From Neoceratodus forsteri (Eukaryota; Chordata; Ceratodontiformes; Ceratodontidae), in the NCBI GenBank assembly GCA_016271365.2, contig CM028132.1:1191193001-1191257000 (forward strand): a stretch of DNA of 64,000 nucleotides. The letters are read 5' to 3'. This document shows, one piece after another, positions 22,090 through 33,990 of the stretch. Numbering within the stretch: the stretch's first letter is position 1; each line of letters begins with the position of its first letter. A program made the position numbers and the translations under genes. The notes below the pieces were generated by a model. It made no database searches. It worked only from the letters and a program-made list of their open reading frames with translations, and was not told the origin of the DNA.

Positions 22090-22362
22090 ATTTTTGCTGT
22101 AGAATGAGAAGGTCGTGAGGGTCTTGGAGCCTGCCCTACCCCACAGCAAGCCGGACCCCCATGGAATCCTCGACCCCCGGTGTATAGAAGGTCATAAGAA
22201 CCTCCCAAGATGTATCTTGAATAAGTAACTTATAGGAGTTTTAGAAGGGTGGCATCCTCAATGTGTCCAGAATGTAATTATCATTTGATATGTCACTGCT
22301 TGGAATGTATTTTATCTGTATATTGAAAATAATAAATACAAAGTTTAAAAAAAAAAGTTATT
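22090..22362 (+). mobile_element. LINE 3' UTR with poly(A)
   Basis: Ends 'attgaaaataataaatacaa' plus an A-run, the form of an L1/Tx1-like 3' end. No coding sequence is seen, so this is a strongly 5'-truncated copy or only the tail. Confidence 0.5.
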
Positions 22363-22372
22363 AGCCCAGGTA

Positions 22373-22574
22373 GGAGGCAGTATGGCACAGTGGGTTAAGG
22401 CTCTGAGCTGCAAATCTGGAGACCTGGGTTTGAATCCCAAAGCCCCCTAGGTGCATACTGTGTGACCCTGAGCAAGTCACTTAACTTCCTCGTGCTCCCA
22501 GGCTGCACCTGCAAACAAGCTTTCAGCTTAGTGTGTCTCACCTGGTAAAATAATTGGTTAAAAAAAAAAAAAAA
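22373..22574 (+). mobile_element. CORE-SINE, short form
   Basis: Full-length copy with A box, B box ('gggtttgaatcc'), CORE block ('gagcaagtcacttaac') and a 15-bp poly(A) tail. It lies 11 bp downstream of the preceding LINE poly(A). Confidence 0.92.
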
Positions 22575-24082
22575 GGTACTCTCACTACCTAGGTCCCAAA
22601 TACAAAGAAACTAAATAACTTAACACCAACCCTAAAACATTCAAAAACATCACCCCGGTCCTCTCACTACCTGGTGATGTTTAATCTAGACATTCTCACT
22701 GTTTAACATAAACATAATACATATTTCTAAAAGTAATAAAACTAAGCAGGGAACATACCCACCCCAAAAATTAACCCATAACAATCCCAACCCTCCTGGA
22801 TTTAAAACCCCAGACAGACAAACAAAATTAGAACAGAATACAGCTCTAAGTTATTAGTGTCCAAAAAACCTGATACAATATCACATGCCAGGTTATTTAA
22901 AGTTTGAGCAGAGGTATTAATGTTCGGTTAATATGGTTTACAGTTTGAACAAGGGAAGCTCTCACCTAACACTTGCAAAAAAAACAAAACAGAAGTGGCC
23001 CTCTCACTGCCACAGAAATACATTAGATGTATTCATCAGTGTTCTCTTACTGCCTCTAGAAAAAATTATTTTTGCAGAATCTAATGATGACTGAGCCACC
23101 GTAAATCCAATTGAAATTGGACCAGACATGGGCACAAAATCTAGAAGTAGCTCTACGAGAGTTTCTTCAAGATCACACACTAGTATATCACACTGTCAAA
23201 CAAAAAGAACAATCTGACCGTAATTCCAAATCAGAGATAGGAGGAGGAAATCCACGAATAGCAGGATCGTTTTCATCCAAGGTCTCTTCCAAATCAGGAT
23301 CCAGCACAGTCTAGAACTAGGGCAGCCGGTAACACCCAGTGGATGGTGGCCAGCCTCAGTAGCCACTCAGAGATCCCTGGTAGCGCCCACCGTCCGATAG
23401 GCCCCCAAGAGAAACCTAGGGTCAGCCCTCAACACTGACTCTCTGGTGAATGCGAGCAAGAACCCCCATGACACTGCGGACAAGAACACCAACCACCAGA
23501 CCAATTGGGACTGCAGGTGGAACCCAGAACAAGCCCACCATCAGCTCACAAATCCTTCATCCTTTTCAGCCGATGGGATAAACACGAAAATGATTCCTTC
23601 TCCAGTAACTTCTTGAAGCACTCAATCAGAGCAGCCACACAGGAAATCAGTCCAGAGCATCGTGCGGTAAATCAAACCAAAGCCCTCCTAAAGAGGACAA
23701 CAGACCAGGTCCTCCCACACTGGACAGTGAGTTGAAGCCTTCACACAGAAAGTCAAAGTCCACCAGCAAGCAGGATCTCCCAACACCGGGGAACCGAACA
23801 CTATCCCCCAACGATAGCCAGGGCCAGAGTCTCAAACTCCTGAAACTCCGAGCTCAGCGTAGCTGTAGCAAAACAACGCACTCAAACCATACATGAATAA
23901 ATGTCAACTCAAGACGGATGTTAATCCAGTTAAGAACACTCCAAAAATGCTCCAAAATGCCAGAGCAGTGCTCAAAACACCTGAATACCACGGAGTGAGT
24001 TTACAGCGCACCCAGCCTGGCGGCCATCTTTCCGATCTTTTCCACCCCTTCCCCTTGAATGGGTTTAAGTTGTTGGTAATGG
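22575..24082. other. Unassigned; possible 5' end of a minus-strand LINE near 24.0 kb
   Basis: No convincing domain. The sequence 'ggcggccatctttccgatct' at about 24020-24040 would read on the minus strand as a GC-rich LINE-like 5' UTR ('agatggccgcc'). Upstream minus-strand frames show no diagnostic motif. Treat as unannotated. Confidence 0.25.
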
Positions 24083-24314
24083 TTATCTGGTTGATCCTGC
24101 CATTTTTGCTGTGGATCCATGTTGAAGGGCTTTGACTTTCTGCTGCAATGTAGCGTGACAGAGTGCTGCCGCTGTTTGTGCATTGGTGCCAGTAGTTTCA
24201 GTGTCAGTTGGTTTAAAAAGTAAAAAACAAGTTTTTTTTTTATTTTCTCAGAAAAAGAAAGCTGCCGTCTGTAGCTGGAGAAGACCCACCGCAGAGCACT
24301 TTCACTTTTATCAT
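24083..24314 (+). repeat. Left arm of a 230-bp inverted repeat
   Basis: Reverse complement of 25576-25803 with moderate divergence; outer end 'ttatctggttgatcctgcca'. The arms bracket 1.26 kb. No DNA-transposon TSD is evident, so the class (terminal repeats of a DIRS or DNA element) is open. Confidence 0.75.
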
Positions 24315-24799
24315 ACTGAACTGTAGTGTGGTTGGTCTCCAAAAGTAAAATACAGGCACAGGTTTAAAGTAAGTCCGTCTTAGGTGAAATGTAAAGTAAA
24401 GTGTGTTTTTTTTCCCATTTTAGCTCTAGTTTGTAGAAAAGAAGCCGCTGACTGAAGTCCGAGGAGAGAAAGCGCAGAGCGAGGCAGTCAGTGATTTAAG
24501 AAAAACAGAAGCAACGCAGAGCGAGTGTAGCTATAGCCCTGCTGAAGGAGGGAAAGCTGTCTGATGATTTGTTGAGCAAGTACTGAGGTACCAAGATGTG
24601 TTTTTTTTTCCTTTGCCAGAGGCCCTGGGACACCTACAAACCAGTTGGTGTGTTTGCTCTGATTTAGAGCCCATGTTCTCACTGAGACAGTGTGTAAAGT
24701 ATCTGCTACTGTGGGGTCAGGGAAGGACAGCCAAGTACAGTACTTGAAGTTTGTGTATGACTTTAAATGCATCTAAACAGTGGGGGTCTACAGGGATGG

Positions 24800-25517
24800 A
24801 CATAGCCACTCAGAGAACATTACAAGTCAGGACACCAGTTCATGAAGAGTAGAGTGTTAAATGTGATATACATTTTGAGATAGCATTCTACAAACCAGAG
24901 AGGTTCACAAGGAAAGGTGTTGATTCCAAATGAATGGCTGGGTACGGATTTGGGAGCAAGAGGTGGGAGACCCCCCATCTGGAGTAACCAGATTTACCTC
25001 CATGGGTTCACTTGGGCACCTATAGCTTTCTTCCAGGCACTTGGCCGCTGTCTGCAGAAAGTACCCAGACATGGGATTGAGGATGATGTTTTCCCTTATG
25101 GAGCTAGGAAGTGCTCATGGGTGGTAGAGGGAGACACCAGATAAATATCCATGCAATATGGAGAAATGTGCAAGTGCTGGCTGAGGTGCCATGCCAGGGA
25201 ATCCAAGAGAAGAGTACCAGTTCAGGTTGAGAGCACAGTGTGTTCAGAGCCTGAGGGTTACAGTGTTGTGAAGAAGATGTGTTCTAGTCTCCGTTAATCT
25301 GCATTACCAGAGAGTGTATCCCCATGGGGGTCCATCTATGCTTTATTATTCTGTTGTTATTGTAAATAAAAGCCACACTCTAGAATCCCACTCCTGGTTT
25401 GGAGATTTCAGTTATTGCTTCCTGTGTCTGGATCACTTGGGTGCCTCTGTGCAGAAGTTTCAAACCTAGCCAAAATGCTGAGCAACAGTTTCTCCCTGAA
25501 CCCAAGCAGCGGGTTAC
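24800..25517 (+). mobile_element. LTR fragment (3' boundary only defined)
   Basis: Ends in 'gcgggttaca', 4 nt before a primer-binding-site-like sequence, and contains 'attgtaaataaaagccacac' (poly(A) signal) about 150 bp from the end. These are LTR features. The 5' boundary is a guess. No gag or pol follows, because the right arm of the inverted repeat begins within 60 bp. Confidence 0.5.
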
Positions 25518-25521
25518 AAAA

Positions 25522-25539
25522 TGGAGGCACCGCTAAAAA
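25522..25539 (+). promoter_or_regulatory. Candidate PBS, tRNA-Thr-like
   Basis: 'tggaggcaccgct' matches 12 of the 13 first nucleotides expected for priming by a tRNA-Thr ending ...AGCGGGGCCT plus CCA (recalled). The remaining 5 nt do not match well. Confidence 0.45.
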
Positions 25540-25575
25540 AACAAAAATAACATCAACCCAACCCTGGTGGTTATA

Positions 25576-25803
25576 ATGATAAAAGTGAAAGTGCTCTGAG
25601 GTGGGTCTTCTCCAGCTACAGATGGCAAGTTTCTTTTCTGAAAATGAAAAAAAATAAAGAAATTTTTACTTTTTAAACAGAGCTGACACTTAAACTACTG
25701 GCTGCTTGCTGAAACAGTGGCACTCGGTCACGTTACATTGCAACAGAATGGCAAAGCTCTTCAACATGGAGCCACAACAAAAATGGCAGGATCAACCAGA
25801 TAA
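25576..25803 (-). repeat. Right arm of the 230-bp inverted repeat
   Basis: Partner of 24083-24314; ends 'tggcaggatcaaccagataa'. Confidence 0.75.
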
Positions 25804-25912
25804 GACTTTTATATTGCATTTTATTAAAAACGTATGGCAGATTTAAACACCTCTTGTGTACATTGGGCTGAGGATTGCTGCATTGATTTCTGTTGGTGGT
25901 AGCCTGCTTGTG

Positions 25913-25933
25913 CTGTGTGTGTGTGTGTGTGTT
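25913..25933. repeat. (TG)n microsatellite
   Basis: Short uninterrupted TG run. Confidence 0.9.
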
Positions 25934-26126
25934 TGTGGCAGGTTTTGTGTGTCAGGTGTGGAGTGAACGTAGTACTGGTGAGAAAGTTCTGAAGACTGGA
26001 AGGAGGCTGGAAAGTAGTTCAGTGTGCAGTCGCGCTGGGAGGTGTGCGGTCGTTGGGAAATAATGCATGGTCATGTGATGCATTCTGTCCAATGATGTTA
26101 GTGGAATTTCTACGGTTTTACCAACC

Positions 26127-26131
<5 letters not shown>

Positions 26132-26163
<32 letters not shown>
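26132..26163. repeat. (TA)n microsatellite
   Basis: Uninterrupted TA run directly left of the pogo-like left end, where a TA target site would be hard to see. Confidence 0.9.
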
Positions 26164-26168
<5 letters not shown>

Positions 26169-26174
26169 CATACA

Positions 26175-26965
26175 CACACACAAAGCCGCTTATAATGGGC
26201 GCATCCATGTAAGATGATTTTGCCCGTTATACGGAGTAGGCATTATAACCAAAAAGCATTTTTTTTTTTATAAAAATGCGGACACAGTGGCCGTATTTGC
26301 GGACAGAGAGATTTTCCATATTTATTTATTTACAGTCCGATACGGTACTTCACTTCCTTCTTTTTACAGGTGGTGACTTTTAATCTTAGCACTCACCAAT
26401 GCAGTACCTAGCAACATGTCTTGCAACCTCTGGACCTAGCAACAATGGCAGGCTAAGGTACTGTACAAAACATAATTTAAAAGTGTGGAAGGGTAGTTGA
26501 GCATGTCAGCACTTGTTTATTCACAGTCAGAACTTTTGGGTTCAGTTTTCATTTCATTTTCTGAGAGATGACGTTCATTTAGACATCTCGCTCCAATTCC
26601 CCATTCCTTCTTGGCTGATTGTGGTATACAATACTGTATTCTTACGGCAGCAGGAGGTGACTGAATTAAAATTAAGTGACACTGCATCATGTAGCCATGC
26701 CCACCTTCTAGTGTTTTTGGACATGATAGCTGCTAATTAGTGTCAGTTCACACTTTGGCTAGCTTGACAAACTGCATGCTAAAGTGTGAACTTACACTAA
26801 CTGACACGTTAGCAGCTAAGCTACCTGCAATATAAGGCGGGCATTTAACGTCATAACCACCATTCTTAACATTGCAGTCTATGAATTGGCAAATGGTAAA
26901 TTAAATTTGCCCACTAAAACAGATTGCCCGCCATAGCTTTGGGTGGTATAAGTGAGTTGACTGTA
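26175..26965. mobile_element. pogo/Tigger-like non-autonomous DNA transposon remnant
   Basis: Left end 'ccgcttataatgggcgcatc' with 'ttttgcccgttatacgga' resembles pogo-type ends. The right end, read in reverse, gives 'acagtcaactcacttatacc' followed by 'ggcgggcaatctgttttagt'. Both ends lie in TA-rich sequence, consistent with a TA target. There is no transposase frame. It includes an internal 30-40 bp hairpin at about 26728-26820. End similarity is partial. Confidence 0.42.
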
Positions 26966-26988
26966 TATATATAATGAGAGAGATAATA

Positions 26989-26997
<9 letters not shown>

Positions 26998-27031
<34 letters not shown>
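26998..27031. repeat. (TA)n microsatellite
   Basis: Uninterrupted TA run preceded by TG repeats. Confidence 0.9.
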
Positions 27032-27035
<4 letters not shown>

Positions 27036-27546
27036 TTTAAATTTCAATGAAATTGTATCCTCATTAATACAGGTCCCTTTGGAAATTAAATTAACAGAAT
27101 AGAGGAGATATTGCAAAACTAATTTTTCATGCCAACCTGCTTCCCCTGGCACACTACGTAACACCATCAAGCCATGACATGCATGTGAACCCATTGTGAG
27201 ATAAAGCTATCCAGCCCATAATAATGTGTTCCCCATGTGACAGAACACTGCGACATACCTTCCCAGACTCAGAGTAGTGATGTGTTCCCCAATCCTTGAG
27301 CTGCCCAGCCAGCCCACAGAGCTCATCTCTGAACCTGATTTGCCGACACGGGAACACAACATGGTACCCTCTGGCCCAACAGCTGGCCCTGCACACAGCA
27401 TTTCTTGATAACTTTTAGGAGATTCTGTCAACCAATGACACTATGTAATCAATAACCCTGGCAAAATGTGTACAGTGCAATTATTTAACAGGTCTATTCT
27501 TTCAGCAGGTCTACACATTATTATATTCCACTTTTCTGAGTCTGGA
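27032..27546. other. Unassigned
   Basis: No motif or repeat end recognised. Confidence 0.35.
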
Positions 27547-27554
27547 CATAGTTG

Positions 27555-29807
27555 CAGGCCGGATTAAGAGGGAAAATGCCCCAGGCCCCACCGTGGGGGT
27601 CCTCCTGAAAGCATCCACACTTGCTTGTTAAAAGTGGCTGCCGCTGCTTTAAAGGACTTGCTGCCGGCGGCCCCTGCTGTTCCTGTTTTTGCCAGCAGTG
27701 TTGCCACTCGTCTGACTAGTAGACGACCGGGGGCGGGATCACATGATATGCAGGCCGACTAGCTGAGAAGTCATGTGGATTGCGGTGAGGTGTATATAGA
27801 TCTGACTGCTGGTCTTCTGCGCATGTAAGTGTAGGTATATGCAGCACCACACACACAGTCTGCTGTAAGAAGTTTGGAGGAGATGAGAGGCTGAGCAGGC
27901 GTGGGTTGGGTTAGATTCGTTGTCGTTGAAGAGTTCCCGCGCTAATCACTGTTGTTTTCGAACTTAATTCAAATAAAACTTACTTGTCAGTACAGTACTG
28001 ACTAAGACTAGTGAGAGGAGACAAAAAAAAAAACTAAACAAAATCACCACTTTACACAGAGTACTTACTTTACTGTTTGAGATACACTGTGTCACTGTCA
28101 GTACATAATACATTGGCAGGCGGAGGGAAGGGAGCAGTCAGTAATTCAAGTCAAAACTCAAGCCGAGCTGGAACGAGTCATGCCTGGATTGGCTGGTAGG
28201 GTAGTAGTAGGAGAGCAGACAGACTGACTCCTCGGGAGGCGGAGGAGAGTGGGAGTCTAGGAGGGCTAGAGCAGGAAGGAAAGCCCAGCACTTGCTCAGC
28301 TTCAGCACTCATCGATCCTCCTCACGGCCTGGCCGGCCACCCTGAGCCTCTGGCAATAACCGGTCCCCGCCCCCACAACATGCCAGAAGTCACCTCACTC
28401 ACCGCTGATGCTGCCGGCTCCGGGTGCTGTTGCTAGCTGCCACGGGTCTGTGGGAGTGGAAGGAGGAGCCGTTACTGTGCCGTTGAAGGTCCCAGCTCCT
28501 GACAGCTGAGGAGGGTGAGAGAGAGTGGCGTGGCCGGTCCTCCTCCTCGGCCTCTCTCAAGTTGGCCAGTACTTTGTGCTAGTGCTCCACATAATAAAAC
28601 CTCCAGCAATGGCGTCACTCACAAATCAGTTACAACTTGCACTATGCTTTTACAGTGCTCTGTGCATGAGACTGCTGTGTTTATATGTAATATTAATTTG
28701 CATATACCTATCTACTACTGTTAATTATAAAAATCTAGCTAACCAGTGTTTAGTAATAAATGTCAGACTTTTTATATGCAAGACTTGCAGTACTATAAAA
28801 AAAGTCTGACATTTATTACTAAACACTGGTTAGCTAGATTTTATAATTAACAGTAGTAGATAGATATATGCAAATTAAGATTACATATAAAACACAGCAG
28901 TCTATGCACAGAGCACTGTAAAAAGCATAGCAGAATTTAGAAAATAAAGCTTGCACACTTGTGCAAGTAAACACATAACAGCTGCAGTATTATTTTAACA
29001 AAATGCACACTGTACTCTGTTACCTCAGTCCATAGGTGCCAGAACGGGGCGAGAGGCGGTAGCCCTTCCACTTTTATTTCTGTATGGCAAAACTAGTATA
29101 GAAAAGTGCCCTTTGTATGCTCATAAGTGCCCTTTGATTCTCAGCCCCTCAGCTTTTACCATCTTCCGGCACCCTTGCCTCAGTCTTTTCTTCAGACCCA
29201 GGACCCGTCCCCTACTTGGACTTGTTCACAGAACTCCTAATAAATGAAGAATACATCTATTGTTTGTATTGGTCCCTTGATACACACATCTCTCTGTGGG
29301 CCCATCTTAGGAACATAGTGTTAGCATGTGATTGGAGGAAAGCAAGACACACAGGACTTTACTCCGGCAGGACTAGTTCTAACAGACACAGAGTGAAAGG
29401 GAGGGAGGGAGTGAAATATCCTACGCTGTCTCACTTTGCAAATATTATATATATTTGTAGTAATATCCACTGCATGTTTATATATTCATATTCTGAAAGC
29501 ACATACAAATTTGTACTATCCATATATGTGAATATGGAAACATACAATATATGATTTGAGGCAGTGGCATGTACAGTATTTTTCCAGCATAAAGTGTAAC
29601 TTTTTACAGTAGGAAAAAAAATCAGAAAACAATAAGGAAACTCCCTAAAGTGCACCATTTTCAACCATTTTTTTCAAAATTTTCTGGGGGCATGCCCCCA
29701 GACCCCCTAGATGGGTTGGGGATTTTCACATGTCATAAACACTGCGCACGCATGGGCCACCCAGAGGTCCACTGCCCCAGGCCCCCCAGAGGCTTGATCT
29801 GGCCCTG
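27555..29807. mobile_element. hAT-like non-autonomous DNA transposon
   Basis: Flanked by an exact 8-bp duplication 'catagttg' (27547-27554 and 29808-29815), the hAT target length. The termini are imperfect inverted repeats: 'caggccggattaag' on the left and 'cagggccagatcaag' as the complement of the right end. No transposase motif is visible in 2.25 kb. A GC-rich block at 28300-28560 reads on the minus strand like a 5' UTR ending in a splice-donor-like 'GTGAGTGAGG', possibly the old transposase first exon. A 134-bp-arm palindrome occupies the middle. Confidence 0.8.
28642..28930. repeat. Large palindrome inside the hAT-like element
   Basis: Left arm about 28642-28775 and right arm about 28795-28930 are near-identical reverse complements ('gtgctctgtgcat' at one end, 'aataaatgtcagac' near the centre). 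The loop is about 20 nt. High arm identity suggests a recent inverted duplication or fold-back insertion. Confidence 0.88.
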
Positions 29808-29815
29808 CATAGTTG

Positions 29816-30930
29816 CTTTATTTTTCTTAAAAATAACAGGTTAATTCAATTTACCAGTTATTCATTTCAGATGTCATCTCAATATTTAAAGGCAAAAGTA
29901 AGTTTGTACAAAGTAAGGTATGGACTTAACAGGTCTATGCTATTTTGAAGGTTTTGTTTAAGTTGGCCCTAGTGTAACGTAAGACTGAAAATTGTATTAG
30001 GCTGTAGTGCAGGTTGAGCAAATATCACCATGCCTGATGTGCTGTGCCACTGCCTTTGTCAGTGGGAGCTGTGGTAGATAAGTGGCTATTTATTTCTGTG
30101 GCAGAATGCAGTTATTTTATTAGCTAATGTATGATGTTATAGCATTGATAACATCACATTCTGAGCATAGAGGGGATTTGGACATAACAAGAGGGGAAGG
30201 GAACCAGGTTCCATGGATAAACAGAAATACTAAGAAAAAATCACCAAGAACAGTGAATTCTGCAGCAGTGCAGAAGTTCTGTGGTAGGTTACAAGTTCTG
30301 TGCAATATTTTGCAGCCACAGAATTCTAGGGGCCTTGGATATACATCAGAGGCAAAGCCAGGGACATGCAACCAGGAGTGACAGTGCAGGAAAATGCTGG
30401 AAGCAGCCACGTGGGCTACTGCATCCGAGGCATTATAGGCAGATCTCTTTTTTTTTGTATTTGTTCTGCCCCCCCGTGAGCCTCAGCACACCTGCCGCCA
30501 ACCTGGCCCAACTCCGCGATCCACCAATCAGACCCCCATATAGCTGTGGCTATACTCCCCAGGCAAGGGTGAGGTGGGCAGAACCCCTATGCTTCTTGTT
30601 TTGTCAGGTCCCCATTGTGATCTCGCTGGTCCTGTGGTGAGGGGCACCTCCTCCATTGGTGGTGATAATGCTGGGCTCCTGTATTTTCCCCTAATATCAC
30701 CTACAGTTGTGGCTGCACCTTGACATCAAAGTGCATGCTGACATCTGCCACAAATCCCCCAATGTAAGGCTCTGACCTGCTGTACAACTCTGGTCTCCAC
30801 CAGAGGTCAAGCAAGTGCAAGGCCATCACCCCCCTCACTCCCAGGGGAGACTAGGTCTCCCGCGGATGCTCAAGCCTCCCCTTCCTGGCCAGCCCTCCTG
30901 CTCCCCGGGCTTGTTCCCAAACCCAGGTCA
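29816..30930. other. Unassigned
   Basis: No recognisable coding domain or repeat terminus. The GC-richer part at 30470-30900 may be decayed DIRS-D sequence downstream of its gag, but no motif supports this. Confidence 0.3.
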
Positions 30931-32660
30931 CTGGCATTGCTAGCGGTATCTTAATAGGTGCTTGCTGGCTTCCAGGCCATTAGCAACAGTCTGCTGGATT
31001 ATCATACTGTCTGGGCCACCAGGCAGCTTTTCATCCATGTTGGCTATAGACTTCACAGGCAATTTTGATAATTAATTATATATGCCTGGAAATTGGCAAT
31101 TCTAAGTCCAAGAGATGCTGAAACAAATGTTCTCTTGCCCATGACATTAAGTTTTCTTGACTCTAGCAGGAGGAAGGTGCTGCATGTGTTTAGAGTTTTT
31201 GATATGTCATAGGCAGTCATAATCACTACTGAATCAATTTCTGATTGAGAGGCATAGTTTGTTTTACTAGAAGGCACTGGAACAACTGAACTTCTTGGAA
31301 CAGCAGGCAGGGCACAGGACCTGTGCAAGGCAGCCAGAGTGGCATCCTCCAGAGCTAAATTTATTGGAGGGATAATGACATTAGGGAGGCAGACCCCTCC
31401 AGGATCTCATACAGACTCTATGTAGAGGGATCCTCCCTGCTCTGGATCAACCCCCGTTTTACTGGGTCCTTCTTGATGAAAGCCTGAAGGAGGCCTCCTC
31501 AGAAGGTGGTTGTAGACTGTTCTTTACACTTTCCTCACTACAGGAAGACAAAATAGAACTGGACCCCACTACCTCTAAGGGATCCGGCACTTCCTCCATG
31601 TCTCCATCCTCTTTCCCCATATATTGCAGTTTGTATTTCAGCTCCTTGTTGACATCGATGGCCGTTGGTAAAGGTGGAACCTACATAGGAGGCAGAAAAG
31701 AGGGACTGTTGACCAGGTTGCCGTCAATGGAGTATGAACCTTGCACCAAATTACAGCAGGCAGAGGGAATTCCTGTGTTGTCAATGAGGCAGATGGTGGC
31801 AACTCTGAGGGCATCAAAGGGATTGAGTCAACAATGAAGGCAATGGCATAAGCCTTTAAAATATCTCCAATATTGTTTGGCACAGAAGTGGAGCAATGCC
31901 TGACGAGGTATTGGCCAAGAGTCCCCAGGCAGGAGAGTACAGCTCATGCCAGATCCCAGCTCAGAGATGGTCAGGGGAGCAGCAGAACCAGAGGCTGGCC
32001 TGGGTCCTGACTTTTCAAGTGACATCTCTTTTCAGAGCAGATGGGGATCTTTCAGGAGTGGCAGTCTTCATTCTGTGCCTCTTGTCCTTGTCTGTGTGGT
32101 GGTGTTTGTCCGCTGATTTAGCAGACTTGTCGTTTTCAGTTGAATTAGCAATGGATGCCACTGACCTCAGAGCATTTTCTATTTTAGTCTTTGGTAACTG
32201 GGTAAGGCCCACTAGGTACAAGTGCCTTTTTCAGGAGTGACCTGGGAGCACTGGGGGTTAAGTGACTTGCTCAGTCACACAGTACACAAGTAGATGTTGT
32301 GGGAATCAAACCCAGGTCTGCTGGATGTACCAAGCTCATTCACAGCTCGTTACTCTAACCTCTTGGCTATACTGCCAGCCAGTGGTGGGTTGACAGTGAA
32401 CCAGGAATTGAGGAAGTGGTTGATGACAATGAAGCCACCTTCAACGCATCTTGCTTCTCCTCTACAGCTTTCAGTTTTAACTACAACTCTAAGGTTTTCT
32501 TGTGACATCTCCAAGTGGCCTGGAGAAAACCCTGGCAAATGCCATGGGCCTTAACATTGTCAGCAAGGTATAAGGAGCGAATGCACACAGAGCAGTTGCC
32601 TTCTTTGTAGATCTTCTTGTCACTGCAACAACATCGAACAATGGCTCATTTGCTTTTGGC
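30930..32660 (-). pseudogene. DIRS-D: minus-strand DIRS gag remnant
   Basis: On the minus strand, 'VSASLGLRIANFQAYIINYQ' (about 31120-31060) aligns with the DIRS-A gag segment 'AASLGLRQANYMAYVARYQ'. The next conserved piece, 'VANGLEASKH' (about 30985-30955), aligns with 'AADGIEASK'. Upstream lie a Lys/Asp/His-rich linker (32221-32015) and a Cys-containing N-terminal segment at about 32650-32560. A SINE-like sequence interrupts at 32196-32377. No intact frame exists; RT and YR are not recognised downstream. Confidence 0.68.
32196..32377 (-). mobile_element. CORE-SINE, diverged long form
   Basis: Reverse complement carries 'tccagcagacctgggtttga' and 'gagcaagtcacttaac' in family order, but with far more substitutions than the other copies, so it is an older insertion. 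It lies inside the DIRS-D gag. Confidence 0.75.
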
Positions 32661-33990
32661 AGTAGCATAAAACTTCTAAAATTTCAAACCTGAAGTAGCA
32701 GCATTAGAGATACCTGCAGAGTTTGACTGGTGTCTTCAGCAGCAGTGGACATGTGGTTGATGATACGAGAATGAACTGAGGCATGCTGGGGATGCCATGT
32801 AATATAGGTGACGATGAGCGCCTCAACATGAGGCAGTCCTAAGTAAAAATATCTAGCTGGTCCAGATGTCGACCGCTTACAGTTCCATGATGTGGCTCAA
32901 AGGATTGAGATGTCCTTGAAGATCATGTAAGAATTCCTTCATGGAGGTTTTTAAATACAACTCCCACTTTTCATTTCCTAAACAAATAACCACAATGGTC
33001 TTGGAAAAAAACAAAACAGAAAAGCCATAGCTGGACCCTACCTTGCACCACTGGAGCTATAGGGGATGTGCAGTGGGCTGACTCAAAGTATGTAATTTAT
33101 CTTCAAGCACGAGGGGGCAGGATCATAACTCACGAGTGGCAGAGCCACAAGTAAGTCCTGCCCTCCCAAATGATAAATTGCTTATTTGGAGTCAGGCTAT
33201 TGTACATTGATAGATACAACAATAGTTTAAGTTATGGCTTTCAAATCTGCATTTTGCTTGAAGATGTTTCTGTTTTTCTTTGGTTTTAAGAGCTGGTTTC
33301 AATGCTGCACTAGGCATTTTGATGTCATCAGCATTGTGAAAGCAGTTCTCAGACTTTTGTTCAGTATTCCACTGCAGGTCCCTTGAGAGGAATTACAGGC
33401 CCCGGGGAAAGTTCATACTGTGGGGCCCCTACCAGCTCGCAGCCCTGTTCTTGCACAGAGTATGCTGGGTGGCCTGGGCCCCTCCTGACACTGGGCCCTG
33501 GGAATTATCCCCTGCTCCCCCACCCTCTCAAGGGCCCCGTTCCACTGTGATGACAGTAACTTAAAATATCCACTGTGACAACAGTAACAACATATTTTTC
33601 ATATGTTGCTGTTACTGATGTCACTTGCTAAGTTACCTTTTTTGTCTTGTTATTTACCCCTACTCCTGTTGTATATAAGTTACTATAGAAAAGCATGCTG
33701 AAGAAAAACAAACCACAGGATTTAACAGTGAGAGACACACTTCTTTTACTGGTCTGTAGGTAACATTGCATTTTACTGGGTTAAGTCTGCTACCCTATAA
33801 CAGTCTAAAAAATATATAGTATAGAGTCTAGTCTCCAAACTCTGGAGCAAATGAAAACTAGAATATATAAGCAAAAAATGAGTACAATAAAAGTTTCCAC
33901 CATATAGACCCCTTTTTAATCACTGGCCATGCCTTCCATTTGTCTACCTTCTGTTTGGGAATTCACAGTTTCTCCTGCCAGTTTTGAGCA
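32661..33990. other. Unassigned, with one small hairpin
   Basis: No domain recognised. At 33575-33624 'gtgacaacagtaacaacata' pairs with 'atgttgctgttactgatgtc', giving 21-bp arms around 5 nt. Confidence 0.4.

Noticed and set aside
24083..24110. 18S rRNA gene start
   Set aside because: Identity ends after 16 nt; no downstream rRNA sequence is present.
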